Shown here: positions 30,942-38,003 of the stretch, one piece after another
How positions within the stretch are numbered: the first letter of the stretch is position 1
Layout: every line of letters begins with the position of its first letter
Source of the DNA: Myxococcota bacterium
GTDB taxonomy: Bacteria; Myxococcota_A; Bradymonadia; UBA7976; UBA1532
Assembly (NCBI GenBank): GCA_963169045.1
Contig: CAUJDF010000029.1
Coordinates: 62,001 to 126,000 of the forward strand
Length of the DNA: 64,000 nt
Direction of reading: 5' to 3'
The notes under the pieces: generated by a model
Seen by the model: only the letters and a program-made list of their open reading frames with translations
What the model was told of the DNA's origin: nothing
Databases searched by the model: none
Translations under genes and position numbers: made by a program

Positions 30942-32078
30942 TCAGGCGTCGTCGTTGCCGTCGTCGTTGGGCCGAGGTTCTCGGCGGCGGGCAGCCCCGA
31001 GGCCGGCTTCGAGCGCGTCGTGCAGGTCGCCCGGGGCGACGGTCGAGTAGTGGCGGACCGCGGTAACCGCCGCGTGCCCCATCACCTTGGCGTAGCGGTC
31101 GAGCGGCACGCCCCCGTTGCGCAGGCGGTCGGCCACCGCACGCCGGATGTCGTGGAAGGTGAACCGGCGGACGCCAGCGGCGTCCTGGGCTTTGTAGAAG
31201 CGGTGACGCCAGTAGTGGTAGACGCGATCGACGGAGCAGGGGAACAGGGGGGCGTCGGGTGCGGTGGCCAGCTCCACGAGCTGCTTCATCAACTCCGGCG
31301 TGACGGGGACGCGCCTCGCCGACTCCGGGGTCTTCGGGACGAAGAGGTCGCGCTCCTGGATCACCACCAGCAGCTCGTCGGGGAGGAGGTCGCAGCCCCG
31401 TGTGGTCGCCGCCTCGGCGAACCGCATCCCCGTCACCCACAGGAGTTGAAGCATCACGTCGAGCGGGGCCTCCGCGTGCTCGATGGTCGCCGCCATGTCC
31501 TCGGCGTACAGCACCTCGTGCTGCGGGGCCGGCACGCGGAAGCTCGGGACCTTGGGCGGGTCGGAGACGAGCCCCTGCACCTCGGCCCAGCGCAGGATGG
31601 TCCGGGCGCCGATGAGCGCGTTCTCGATCGTCTGCGGCGAGTGCTTGCGCACGTCTCGAAGCCAGCCGAGGTACTGCTCGAAGGTGGCCTTGTCGAACTC
31701 CGCCACGGTCATCGAGGCGTTGGTCGCCTCGACGAAGGCCCGCAGCTTGCGCGCCCGGAAGATACGGTTCTCCTTCGTGCGCGGGCGCTTCGACATCGTC
31801 GGCACCATCTCGATGTACCGATCGATCACCGTCACGAGGCTGGCGGTCCCGTCCACCGGCGTCGGCGTGGCGCGGTGCTTCTCGACCCACGCGAAGAAGG
31901 CGTACTCGGCCGAGCGGTTCGAGCTGTGCCAGCCGAGGGACCACTCGCCCATCATGCCCTTCTTGCGGCACCGGACGGTCCAGTACGACTCCTCGACGCC
32001 GTCCACGGTGCGCTTCGCTCCGCGGGGCCGGGCGGTGTACTCGTAGGCCCGGAACTCGGTCCTGCGTCGCCGGGCCAT
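30942..32078 (-). CDS. Tyrosine recombinase/integrase
   Basis: A 378-residue integrase. A SAM-like core-binding domain (about residues 80-165) precedes the catalytic domain with Arg219 (WVTGMRFAEA), His309 and Arg312 (FHDIRRAVADRL), His335 (VMGHAAVTAV) and nucleophile Tyr344 (RHYS). It probably integrates and excises the element at the bracketing repeats. The start has AAGGAGG upstream, and its ATG overlaps the stop of the excisionase-like gene (ATGA). The open frame continues upstream inside that gene and is not used. Confidence 0.92.
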   Translation of the reverse strand: MARRRRTEFRAYEYTARPRGAKRTVDGVEESYWTVRCRKKGMMGEWSLGWHSSNRSAEYAFFAWVEKHRATPTPVDGTASLVTVIDRYIEMVPTMSKRPRTKENRIFRARKLRAFVEATNASMTVAEFDKATFEQYLGWLRDVRKHSPQTIENALIGARTILRWAEVQGLVSDPPKVPSFRVPAPQHEVLYAEDMAATIEHAEAPLDVMLQLLWVTGMRFAEAATTRGCDLLPDELLVVIQERDLFVPKTPESARRVPVTPELMKQLVELATAPDAPLFPCSVDRVYHYWRHRFYKAQDAAGVRRFTFHDIRRAVADRLRNGGVPLDRYAKVMGHAAVTAVRHYSTVAPGDLHDALEAGLGAARRREPRPNDDGNDDA

Positions 32079-32389
32079 CACGCCACCTCCTTGGCCTTCT
32101 CGCGGAGGCGGTCGAGCACGTCGCCCCACCGATAGATGAGCCGGCCGTTCGGGTGCCACAGGGCCGGCACCTCCCGAAGCCACCGCCGGGTGACGGAGGA
32201 GCGGCCACCGAGGAGCCGGACGACCTCCTCGGCGGACAGGAGGGCGTCGGCCGAGACGGTGTGCCGCAGCACGGTGATGTGGGGGCCGCGGTCGGCGCGG
32301 TCGAACGGCGGGATCTGGATGAAGCCGTCGCTCTCGTTCTCCTGCTGGTCGGGCGGCGACGGCGCGATGGGTGCGGCTGAGCTGCGCAC
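32078..32389 (-). CDS. Excisionase-like HTH protein
   Basis: A 103-residue protein. The N-terminal 40 residues are disordered and acidic. Then LLSAEEVVRLLGGRSSVTRRW, VPALWHPNGRLIYRWGDVLD forms the winged-helix 'helix-turn-helix 17/excisionase' pattern. The GTG start is chosen because AAGGAGG lies seven bases upstream. It is coupled to the integrase, and one copy of the repeated promoter-like motif lies 34 bp upstream. A recombination-directionality factor role is inferred from the partner gene. Confidence 0.72.
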   Translation of the reverse strand: MRSSAAPIAPSPPDQQENESDGFIQIPPFDRADRGPHITVLRHTVSADALLSAEEVVRLLGGRSSVTRRWLREVPALWHPNGRLIYRWGDVLDRLREKAKEVA

Positions 32390-32422
32390 GGTGTGACCTC
32401 CTTGGTCATCGGGTTCAGCTCG

Positions 32423-32453
32423 ACTACTCGTCGCCGTCAGAATCTGAGCCCCC
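32423..32453 (-). promoter_or_regulatory. Repeated promoter-like motif, copy a (xis-int)
   Basis: On the minus strand GGGGGCTCAG, 14 bp, GAGTAGT. It faces the xis-int operon, whose GTG is 34 bp downstream. Shared with five other places in the element. Confidence 0.65.
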
Positions 32454-32649
32454 TCGCAGAACCGCACCGGCGCTGCCGGTCTTTCAGGGGATCCGGGCTC
32501 GGGTGGGGAAGAGCAGCAGGGCGAGACCGTTCCGATCCCGAGGCTCGTTTTGTGTCTGACTTTGGATCCGGCGATCACGGTCGCGGCGGGGACCCGGCGG
32601 GTTTTTCAACGCGGTTCTGCTGGATCGACGCAGCGCCCCCTCCCACCCC

Positions 32650-32762
32650 GAGAACCGGATTCTTGCCGGCGAGAACCGCGCAGGAGAACCGCCGGACGCC
32701 GGAGAACTGGTTCTCGATGGCCGAGAACCCCGACGGCTAGAGTTCTCGACGGCGGCGAGAAT
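32650..32762. repeat. GAGAAC hexamer array upstream of the serine recombinase
   Basis: GAGAAC occurs at 32650, 32671, 32684, 32702 and 32723, its complement GTTCTC at 32710 and 32742, and GAGAAT at 32757. GAGAACTGGTTCTC (32702-32715) is an exact palindromic pair. Several copies are embedded in CCGGCGAGAACCGC-like contexts. It could be the resolvase binding (res) site or an operator; it is not a CRISPR, as spacing is irregular and units are short. Confidence 0.65.
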
Positions 32763-32825
32763 CTCCGCGACCAGGGCTTAGCCGGTCGGCGTCGCCAGTA
32801 GTTCTGCCCGACGGAGGAGGACGAC

Positions 32826-33455
32826 GTGACCACCAGCCAGGCGGCCAGGGCCGCGCTCTACGCCCGCGTCAGCACCAGCAACCACGGGCAGGATGTCGGC
32901 CTTCAACTCGACGAGCTTCGGCAGGTTGCCGGACAGCGGGGCTGGCACATCGTGGAGGAGTTCGTCGACGAGGGCGTCAGCGGCTCCGCCGAGTCCCGGC
33001 CGGCCTTGGATCGGATGCTGGAGCAGGCCCGCCGGGGCAAGCTCGACCTCGTGGTCGTCTGGAAGCTCGACCGCCTCGGGCGGAGCCTCCAGCACCTCCT
33101 CCAGGTGCTCGACGAGTTGCAGCACCAAGGCGTCGGGTTCGTCTCGGTGCGGGACGCCGGCATCGACACGACCAGCCCGTCGGGGCGCCTGCTGCTCCAC
33201 CTGCTGGGCGCCTTCGCCGAGTTCGAGAGGTCGATGATCCGGGAGCGCGTCGTGGCCGGGGTCCGTCGCGCACAGTCGAAGGGCAAGCACTGCGGGCGCC
33301 CTCGGGTCGAGTTGGACCTCCGCCCCGCCACGTCAATGCTCGACGCCGGCTACGGCCTCAAGGCGGTCGCATCGAGCCTCGGCATCAGCAGGACCACGCT
33401 CCGCCGTAGGCTGGAGGAAGCCGGCGAGTGGCCGCGCCCTCATCACGCGGCCTGA
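32826..33455 (+). CDS. Serine recombinase (resolvase/invertase family)
   Basis: A 209-residue protein with catalytic Ser16 in LYARVSTSNHGQDVGLQ, then VSGSAESRPALDRML, LVVVWKLDRLGRSLQ, the E-helix GAFAEFERSMIRERV, and a C-terminal helix-turn-helix (GLKAVASSLGISRTTLRRRL). Length is that of Tn3 resolvases and DNA invertases, not large integrases. GTG start with GGAGGAGG upstream. It ends 13 bp inside the convergent antitoxin gene. It may resolve dimers of an excised element or invert DNA; the GAGAAC array is its likely site. Confidence 0.92.
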   Translation: MTTSQAARAALYARVSTSNHGQDVGLQLDELRQVAGQRGWHIVEEFVDEGVSGSAESRPALDRMLEQARRGKLDLVVVWKLDRLGRSLQHLLQVLDELQHQGVGFVSVRDAGIDTTSPSGRLLLHLLGAFAEFERSMIRERVVAGVRRAQSKGKHCGRPRVELDLRPATSMLDAGYGLKAVASSLGISRTTLRRRLEEAGEWPRPHHAA

Positions 33456-33934
33456 TTCCAGCCCCCATCAGACGGGCTGAACTTCACCGGGCCGGCCTCG
33501 CCCTCGTCGTGGAGGCGCGGGAACACGTCTTCGGCGAAGGTCGCGGACTCCGGTGCGAGCTTCTGGTGGATGAGCAGGCGTAGAAGGCGCTCGGCGACCT
33601 TCCCCATCTTCTGCTTGCCGTTCTCCCAACGGGAGAGCGTCTTGGCGTCCACGCCCATCACGTTGGCCATGTCCTCGGCCGACTTGTCGAGCAGCTTGCG
33701 GAGGAACCGGACCTCTTCGGGGAGGAGGGGCCGGTCCGCCTCGACGATGTTGAGCGCCAACAGCCGGTGCAGCCCCTCCGGGTCGGGGATGGTCACCGTC
33801 TCCTCGCCGCAGGCGGAGCACCGTTCGATGGGGACGCCGACGAGGACCACCGGGTACGGCAGCCCGGCCACCTCGTACTCGTGGATGCCCTGGAGGACCT
33901 CCATCTCAGCCTTGCCGCACTCGTAGCACTTCAT
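33443..33934 (-). CDS. MqsA/YgiT-type zinc finger plus HTH antitoxin
   Basis: A 163-residue protein. The zinc site is CYEC (Cys3, Cys6) and CSAC (Cys39, Cys42), as in YgiT/MqsA. An XRE-type HTH follows (SAEDMANVMGVDAKTLSRWENG). It is second in a toxin-first operon, 11 bp after the DUF4258 gene, the MqsRA order. The ATG at 33934 is favoured by AAGGAG six bases upstream; an ATG five codons earlier is possible. It probably binds the palindrome at 34261-34275. Confidence 0.84.
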   Translation of the reverse strand: MKCYECGKAEMEVLQGIHEYEVAGLPYPVVLVGVPIERCSACGEETVTIPDPEGLHRLLALNIVEADRPLLPEEVRFLRKLLDKSAEDMANVMGVDAKTLSRWENGKQKMGKVAERLLRLLIHQKLAPESATFAEDVFPRLHDEGEAGPVKFSPSDGGWNQAA

Positions 33935-33945
33935 GTCGTTCTCCT

Positions 33946-34257
33946 TCATCGTCGCCGGTACACCGTGTGGGCCTGGAGGCGGTCCTCGCTCACGATGACG
34001 ACGACCACGTTGACGCCACGCCGGTGGGGCGGCGCGTTGCCGGCCCGCTCCACGACGCGGTAGCGCCACTCGCCGTTCCGCACGTAGGGCGGGCAGACCA
34101 TCTCGGGGTTGCGCAGCATCCGCACGATGTCCAGCGCATCCAGCCCCCGCTGCTTCATGCGGGTCAGGCAGTGGGACCGGAAGGCGACGCCGGTGGGCGC
34201 CAGGGCGATCCGCTGGATCACCCGTTCGGCGTCGGCCATCGTGAGTGGATGCTCCAT
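33946..34257 (-). CDS. DUF4258 toxin-like protein (MqsR-like position)
   Basis: A 103-residue protein with SHCLTRMKQRGLDALDIVRML, WRYRVVER and VVVIVSEDRLQAHTVYRRR, the DUF4258 pattern (small RelE/MqsR-like fold). With the YgiT-type antitoxin directly downstream it is a probable mRNA-interferase-type toxin; enzymatic action is inferred. The upstream palindrome leaves only three bases before this ATG, so the transcript may be leaderless or start at the ATG at 34239 (MADAERV). Confidence 0.75.
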   Translation of the reverse strand: MEHPLTMADAERVIQRIALAPTGVAFRSHCLTRMKQRGLDALDIVRMLRNPEMVCPPYVRNGEWRYRVVERAGNAPPHRRGVNVVVVIVSEDRLQAHTVYRRR

Positions 34258-34260
34258 CAG

Positions 34261-34275
34261 GTGACATAATGTCAC
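34261..34275. promoter_or_regulatory. Palindromic operator GTGACATAATGTCAC
   Basis: A perfect 7-1-7 palindrome three bases upstream of the toxin ATG. Its centre contains CATAAT, a plausible -10 on the plus strand, and ACATTAT on the minus strand. It fits autoregulation by the antitoxin. Confidence 0.75.
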
Positions 34276-34473
34276 CTTGGGCCGGGGCGGGCAAGGTCCG
34301 GTTCGCGACGGGGTCCACAACCCCCTCCGCCGTCGGCCGCCCGGGACGGGTCCACAACCCGTGTCCGGCAGGGTGGCCGGAACCACCTGCTTGTGGCCAG
34401 CGGCAGAGGTCGTGCTCCGGGGCGAGGACCGACCGGCGAGACCAGCCGCCGGTCGGCCGCATGCAAATCCTCT

Positions 34474-34959
34474 CTACTTGGCGCGGCTCGCCCGGAGGTT
34501 GGCCTGGTCCGCCTCCATGAGCTTCTCCAGGGGGCGGTATCGCTCGACCTCGTCGGGGGTCAGGGACTCCCACAGGCTGAGGTCGAGGTCCGCGACCGAC
34601 AGGACGAGCTGTGCAGTTCGCGGCATGTGGCGGAAGAGCTTCCAGGCGAGGTCGACCAGACCGAGTACCGGGAGGGCTTCGAGTTCCTCGCGCCCCATCC
34701 GTTGGTCGGCCGAGGTGTAGCGCAGCAGGCTGCCGACGTGGAAGTTGACGTGGTTCTGGAGGGCGCGCTCCTCGTCGTCGGGGTCGCCTACCGGGACTGC
34801 GTCGACGACCACCCGGAAGCCGGGCTTGTTGTCGTCCCGGTGCGCGACGCACTTGATCTGGTGCCGGCGCGCCCAGCACACGAACATCTCGCTCACGAGA
34901 TGGAGATCGTCCTCGACCGCCGCGTCGGTCTCGGTGGAGGTCACGTAGTACATCTTCAT
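34474..34959 (-). CDS. Protein of unknown function, 161 aa
   Basis: Begins MKMYYVTSTETDAAVEDDLH. It contains CWARRHQIKCVAHRDDNKPG and a Leu-rich central part (LVDLAWKLFRHMPRTAQLVL), with no recognised domain and no membrane segment. It is preceded 67 bp upstream by copy b of the repeated promoter-like motif, so it belongs with the element's co-regulated genes. The gap to the downstream toxin gene is 216 bp. Confidence 0.7.
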   Translation of the reverse strand: MKMYYVTSTETDAAVEDDLHLVSEMFVCWARRHQIKCVAHRDDNKPGFRVVVDAVPVGDPDDEERALQNHVNFHVGSLLRYTSADQRMGREELEALPVLGLVDLAWKLFRHMPRTAQLVLSVADLDLSLWESLTPDEVERYRPLEKLMEADQANLRASRAK

Positions 34960-35025
34960 CTATGTTCTGCCTTCGCAGCCCTGGATTCTTCCTGCCGGAC
35001 GGGGCTGCCATCGTCTGGCGCCCGT

Positions 35026-35056
35026 ACTACTCTTCGTGCGCCGTACCTGAGCCCCC
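35026..35056 (-). promoter_or_regulatory. Repeated promoter-like motif, copy b
   Basis: Minus strand GGGGGCTCAG, 14 bp, GAGTAGT, 67 bp upstream of the 161-aa unknown gene. Lies between that gene and the end of ParB-methyltransferase 1. Confidence 0.65.
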
Positions 35057-35161
35057 ACCCGGCAGATTCTTCGTCGCGTCTGGCCTTTGGCAGCTCCTCC
35101 GGCGAGCGATCCCCGTCGCCTGATGAGGCACCGAGGGCGTGAGGGCGAGCACGTGGCACAC

Positions 35162-36925
35162 CTACGCCGCGTCTCGGTCGGAGGCATTCTCGTCGGCCGA
35201 CATGCTCAGCCGGAGGTCGGGCAGTTCGTCCGGCGGCGTGATGGCCGCGAGACGGGTGCGCGCCCCCGCCGCGTGCTCGGCGTGCAGTTCGACGCCGACA
35301 CCGCGGCGCCCGAGTCCCACCGCGACCTCGACGGTGGTGCCCGAGCCGACGAAGGGATCGAGGACGGTGCAGGGGACCGGCGCACCTGCATTGCAGGAGC
35401 AGGAGGGGGACCATCCGGTCGTGGTGAACCACTGCATGTTCTTCCACTTCTTGACGCCCCCCACGTCCACGTACCCGGGCTTGTCTGCGTGAACGACGCG
35501 GCGGTATGGCGCCTCACAGGCGGGGCAGCAGCCACCAGCAGAGGTGGCGGCTGTGATGCACCGCCGCACCAGTTCCGGGGGGAAGGGCGCAGCGTGGCCT
35601 CCCCGGTCGCCTCGTGTCGCGCTGAGTCGCCACACGTCCGTGCCCCTACACAGTCCACCGTGATCCGACATCTGCATCAGGGGCCAGTCGTCGTAGTAGC
35701 AGCCGCCCCCCTTCGGGGTGATTACGAACACCACCTCGGTCGTGTCGCGGATACGGGTCCTCGGGGACGAGGGCCGGGGGTTGGGCTTCTCCCAGGTGAT
35801 CCGGTTGCGCACGGTCCAGCCGTCGTCGATGAGGGCGAGGGCCACCTGGTCGGGCACCAGCGGGAGGCTCCCCTTGGAGGGGGTGTCGGCCAGGTTCAAC
35901 CACACGCTGCCGTCCGGCCGCAGCACCCGGCGAATCTCGCGGAGAACTCCCACGAGGTGCTCGACGTACATGTCGACGGTCGGTTCCTGTCCGAGTTCCC
36001 CCCACCACGCACCGCACCGGCACTGCTTGTCGGAGTTCCACTCGTGGGAGCAGTCGGCGTCGCCTCCCCAAGCGACCGGGTTGGTCCCGAAGTCGCGGAG
36101 CCGGTAGTAGGGCGGGCTGGTCACGCAGGCGTGGACACTGCCATCCGCCAGCTCGCGGAGCCGGTCCAGAACATGCCCGTCAAGAACCTGGTAGCGGTCG
36201 GACACCGGAAGCCGCTGGGTGGGCGGATGCGACGCCGTCTGCGTCGCACGGTTCGCACTGCGCCCGTGCCGGCGGATACGAAGGGCATCACGAAGCGCAT
36301 CGGGATCTCCGGCCGACGCGGCGAGCACTGCGGTGCGATCCTCCCTGTCGAGGACCGCCAGCTTCTTCGCGTCGGCCAGGTTCTTGATCTTGCCCGCCAG
36401 CATCGCGTCCAGAACGTCTGAGGCCTGCGCCTGGATGCGCTTCGCCTGGCGAACGGACTCACCGCTGACGCCGACGCGCTTGCCGGCGAGGGCCGTCGCT
36501 TCGCCCTTCCGACCCTGCCCAACGGCTTGGGTAGGGTCGGCCTTGCCCGCCAACATTCGCTTGCGGGCCAAGTTGGCCTCGAACGGGTGCAGCCGTACCG
36601 CGAGCGCGGCTCTCTGGGCAGTGGTGAGGTGCCGCCGCATCAGGTTGCGCGACAACAGGAGCGCGAGCGCCTCGTCCTCGTTGCCCTCGAAGACGGTGTA
36701 CTTCACCGGGACGCCGAGGGCGCGGCAGGCCGCGTAGACGGACCGTCCGTCGAGGATGCGGCCCTCGTAGAGCAGGATGGGCACGGCCTGACCGTTGGCG
36801 CGGATGTCATCCTTGAGGTTCTTGCACTCCTGCTCGCTCGGAGCCGGGAACAGGCCCGCCAGCGGGTGAGGGACGAGGTCGTCCGTGGTGACGAGGTGCG
36901 TGGTGCTGTCGGGTGCCGTGACCAT
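35162..36925 (-). CDS. ParB-like domain fused to beta-class DNA methyltransferase (copy 1)
   Basis: A 587-residue protein. The ParB/Srx N-domain has VPILLYEGRILDGRSVYAACRA (about 48-70) and SRNLMRRHLTTAQRAALAV (92-110), followed by an HTH-like stretch RVGVSGESVRQAKRIQ. The methyltransferase part has motif IV TSPPYY (269-274) before motif I LDPFVGSGTT near residue 530, the permuted beta order; Cys pairs (CCPACE, CSCN) suggest a metal site. TSPPY fits N4-cytosine or N6-adenine activity. It has a paralogue at 41692-43551. No cognate nuclease is adjacent, so it is an orphan methylase of the element. Confidence 0.88.
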   Translation of the reverse strand: MVTAPDSTTHLVTTDDLVPHPLAGLFPAPSEQECKNLKDDIRANGQAVPILLYEGRILDGRSVYAACRALGVPVKYTVFEGNEDEALALLLSRNLMRRHLTTAQRAALAVRLHPFEANLARKRMLAGKADPTQAVGQGRKGEATALAGKRVGVSGESVRQAKRIQAQASDVLDAMLAGKIKNLADAKKLAVLDREDRTAVLAASAGDPDALRDALRIRRHGRSANRATQTASHPPTQRLPVSDRYQVLDGHVLDRLRELADGSVHACVTSPPYYRLRDFGTNPVAWGGDADCSHEWNSDKQCRCGAWWGELGQEPTVDMYVEHLVGVLREIRRVLRPDGSVWLNLADTPSKGSLPLVPDQVALALIDDGWTVRNRITWEKPNPRPSSPRTRIRDTTEVVFVITPKGGGCYYDDWPLMQMSDHGGLCRGTDVWRLSATRGDRGGHAAPFPPELVRRCITAATSAGGCCPACEAPYRRVVHADKPGYVDVGGVKKWKNMQWFTTTGWSPSCSCNAGAPVPCTVLDPFVGSGTTVEVAVGLGRRGVGVELHAEHAAGARTRLAAITPPDELPDLRLSMSADENASDRDAA

Positions 36926-36996
36926 CTGGCGATGTCGCCCTCAGGCCCGCGAGGTCGAGGAGCGAAGCCGGGGCCGAGGTAGCCACGCTCGGCCCC

Positions 36997-37028
36997 ACTA
37001 CTCTTCGCCCGCTCCACTCTGAGCCCCC
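36997..37028 (-). promoter_or_regulatory. Repeated promoter-like motif, copy c (ParB-methyltransferase 1)
   Basis: Minus strand GGGGGCTCAG, 15 bp, GAGTAGT, 72 bp upstream of the ATG. Confidence 0.65.
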
Positions 37029-37049
37029 CGGCGTTGGACCCCCGGTATC

Positions 37050-37080
37050 GGGGGCTCAGAGCCGAGCGGCGAAGAGTAGT
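37050..37080 (+). promoter_or_regulatory. Repeated promoter-like motif, copy d (99-aa gene)
   Basis: Plus strand GGGGGCTCAG, 14 bp, GAGTAGT, 79 bp upstream of the 99-aa gene start at 37159. Confidence 0.65.
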
Positions 37081-37158
37081 GCTGGTGCGAGCCAGTTCTG
37101 TTCACGCCCCTTGGTCGGGTTCGCCGCACGGGCCGAGGGGATGCAAAGGAGGTTGGTC

Positions 37159-37458
37159 ATGGCGACCAGCAAGAACCTGGCGGACCAGATCCGCCGCAAC
37201 GGCAACCGCTACGTCACCCCGGACGGCCGAGAGCACTCCACACGCCTGGAGGCGGCCTTCCACATGGGGCACAGGGCGGGGGCTTCCTTCGTGCTCCCGT
37301 GCATCGTCCGCGCTCTGGAATGCGCGGGGGCCGACTCGGTGAACATCGCCGACGCGCTCACCGATCAGGGCTACGACGACGACACCACGATCGCGTGGCT
37401 CGTCGAGGCGGGGCACGAGGACATCGCCGATGCCCTCACGGGGGAGGATGGCGAGTAG
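37159..37458 (+). CDS. Protein of unknown function, 99 aa
   Basis: Begins MATSKNLADQIRRNGNRYVT and is acidic at the C-terminus (DIADALTGEDGE). No domain recognised. The start has AAGGAGG seven bases upstream; an in-frame ATG 48 bp earlier lacks one. Its promoter motif pairs with that of ParB-methyltransferase 1, so the two divergent genes should respond together. Confidence 0.72.
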   Translation: MATSKNLADQIRRNGNRYVTPDGREHSTRLEAAFHMGHRAGASFVLPCIVRALECAGADSVNIADALTDQGYDDDTTIAWLVEAGHEDIADALTGEDGE

Positions 37459-37788
37459 GCGGCCGGGGACGGTTCCGCCGTGGCGGGCACAGCTCTCCGT
37501 GGCGGAACCGAACCCACCCCAACCGTGCCCTTTCGCGCAGCGCCGCCGACGCTTTCGTGCAGGTATGGACGCACACCGTCGGCGGCCGGATCGGGGGTTC
37601 TGCGACCGTTGACCGTTTCGGTCACCGGCCTCGACCGACCCCTCGCGTTTTGCGCGTCGGTTCGGGTCGACGCCGACGGCAAGCTCCTCCCGTCGTTCGG
37701 GAGGAGCAGGCACCGTTTCCGGCCGTCGTCGGCGGCGTCGCGAATCCTTCTATACCGCCAGAGAAGTAGGGACGCAGGAGGACCGACA
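37459..37788. other. 330-bp hairpin-rich gap upstream of the reverse transcriptase operon
   Basis: No gene is supported. Four inverted repeats follow each other: CGGTTCCGCC/GGCGGAACCG (37470-37479 and 37501-37510), GCCGCCGACG/CGTCGGCGGC (37542-37551 and 37577-37586), GACCG-TTT-CGGTC (37611-37623), and GCTCCTCCCG-TCGTT-CGGGAGGAGC (37683-37707). None has a T-tract. It may encode a structured RNA, or be a transfer/replication or regulatory site. Confidence 0.6.
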
Positions 37789-38003
37789 TGAGCACGGACA
37801 AGACGACGCGCACGACGTTGACGAAGGGGACCAGCCTGACCGCGGCCGAGGTCGCGGATCGGTTCCGCGTGACCGCGCAGAGCGTGAGGGCGTGGGCACG
37901 AGCGGGGCGCATCCCCGCCTACAGGGTCGGCAGTCAGCTCCGCTTCGACCTCCACGAGGTGGAGGCCGCCCTCCGTCTCCAGGCGGACGGTCGTGACCGC
38001 TAG
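37789..38003 (+). CDS. Small excisionase-type HTH protein
   Basis: A 71-residue protein with SLTAAEVADRFRVTAQSVRA, WARAGRIPAYRVGSQLRFD, the HTH_17/MerR-like DNA-binding module seen in excisionases and small regulators. AGGAGG precedes the ATG. It overlaps the next gene by 11 bp and so is the first gene of the HTH-unknown-reverse transcriptase operon. It could regulate this operon. Confidence 0.8.

Larger units (their letters stand above)
32390..32825. other. 436-bp intergenic region between divergent recombinase operons
   Basis: No gene of its own could be supported. The left part holds promoter motif copy a. The right part (32650-32762) is an array of GAGAAC hexamers upstream of the serine recombinase. 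The middle has no clear structure. Confidence 0.7.
36996..37081. repeat. Long inverted repeat between divergent genes
   Basis: CACTACTCTTCGCC (36996-37009) pairs with GGCGAAGAGTAGTG (37068-37081), 14 bp perfect. TCTGAGCCCCC (37018-37028) pairs with GGGGGCTCAGA (37050-37060). The arms are copies c and d of the repeated promoter motif placed head to head, separated by about 21 bp. Confidence 0.85.

Noticed and set aside
32650-32762. GAGAAC array as a CRISPR
   Set aside because: Units are six bases, spacing is irregular, orientations are mixed and no cas gene is present.
37683-37707. Strong hairpin as a Rho-independent terminator
   Set aside because: A 10-bp GC stem but no following T-tract, and it lies 80 bp before the HTH gene of the next operon rather than just after a stop codon.
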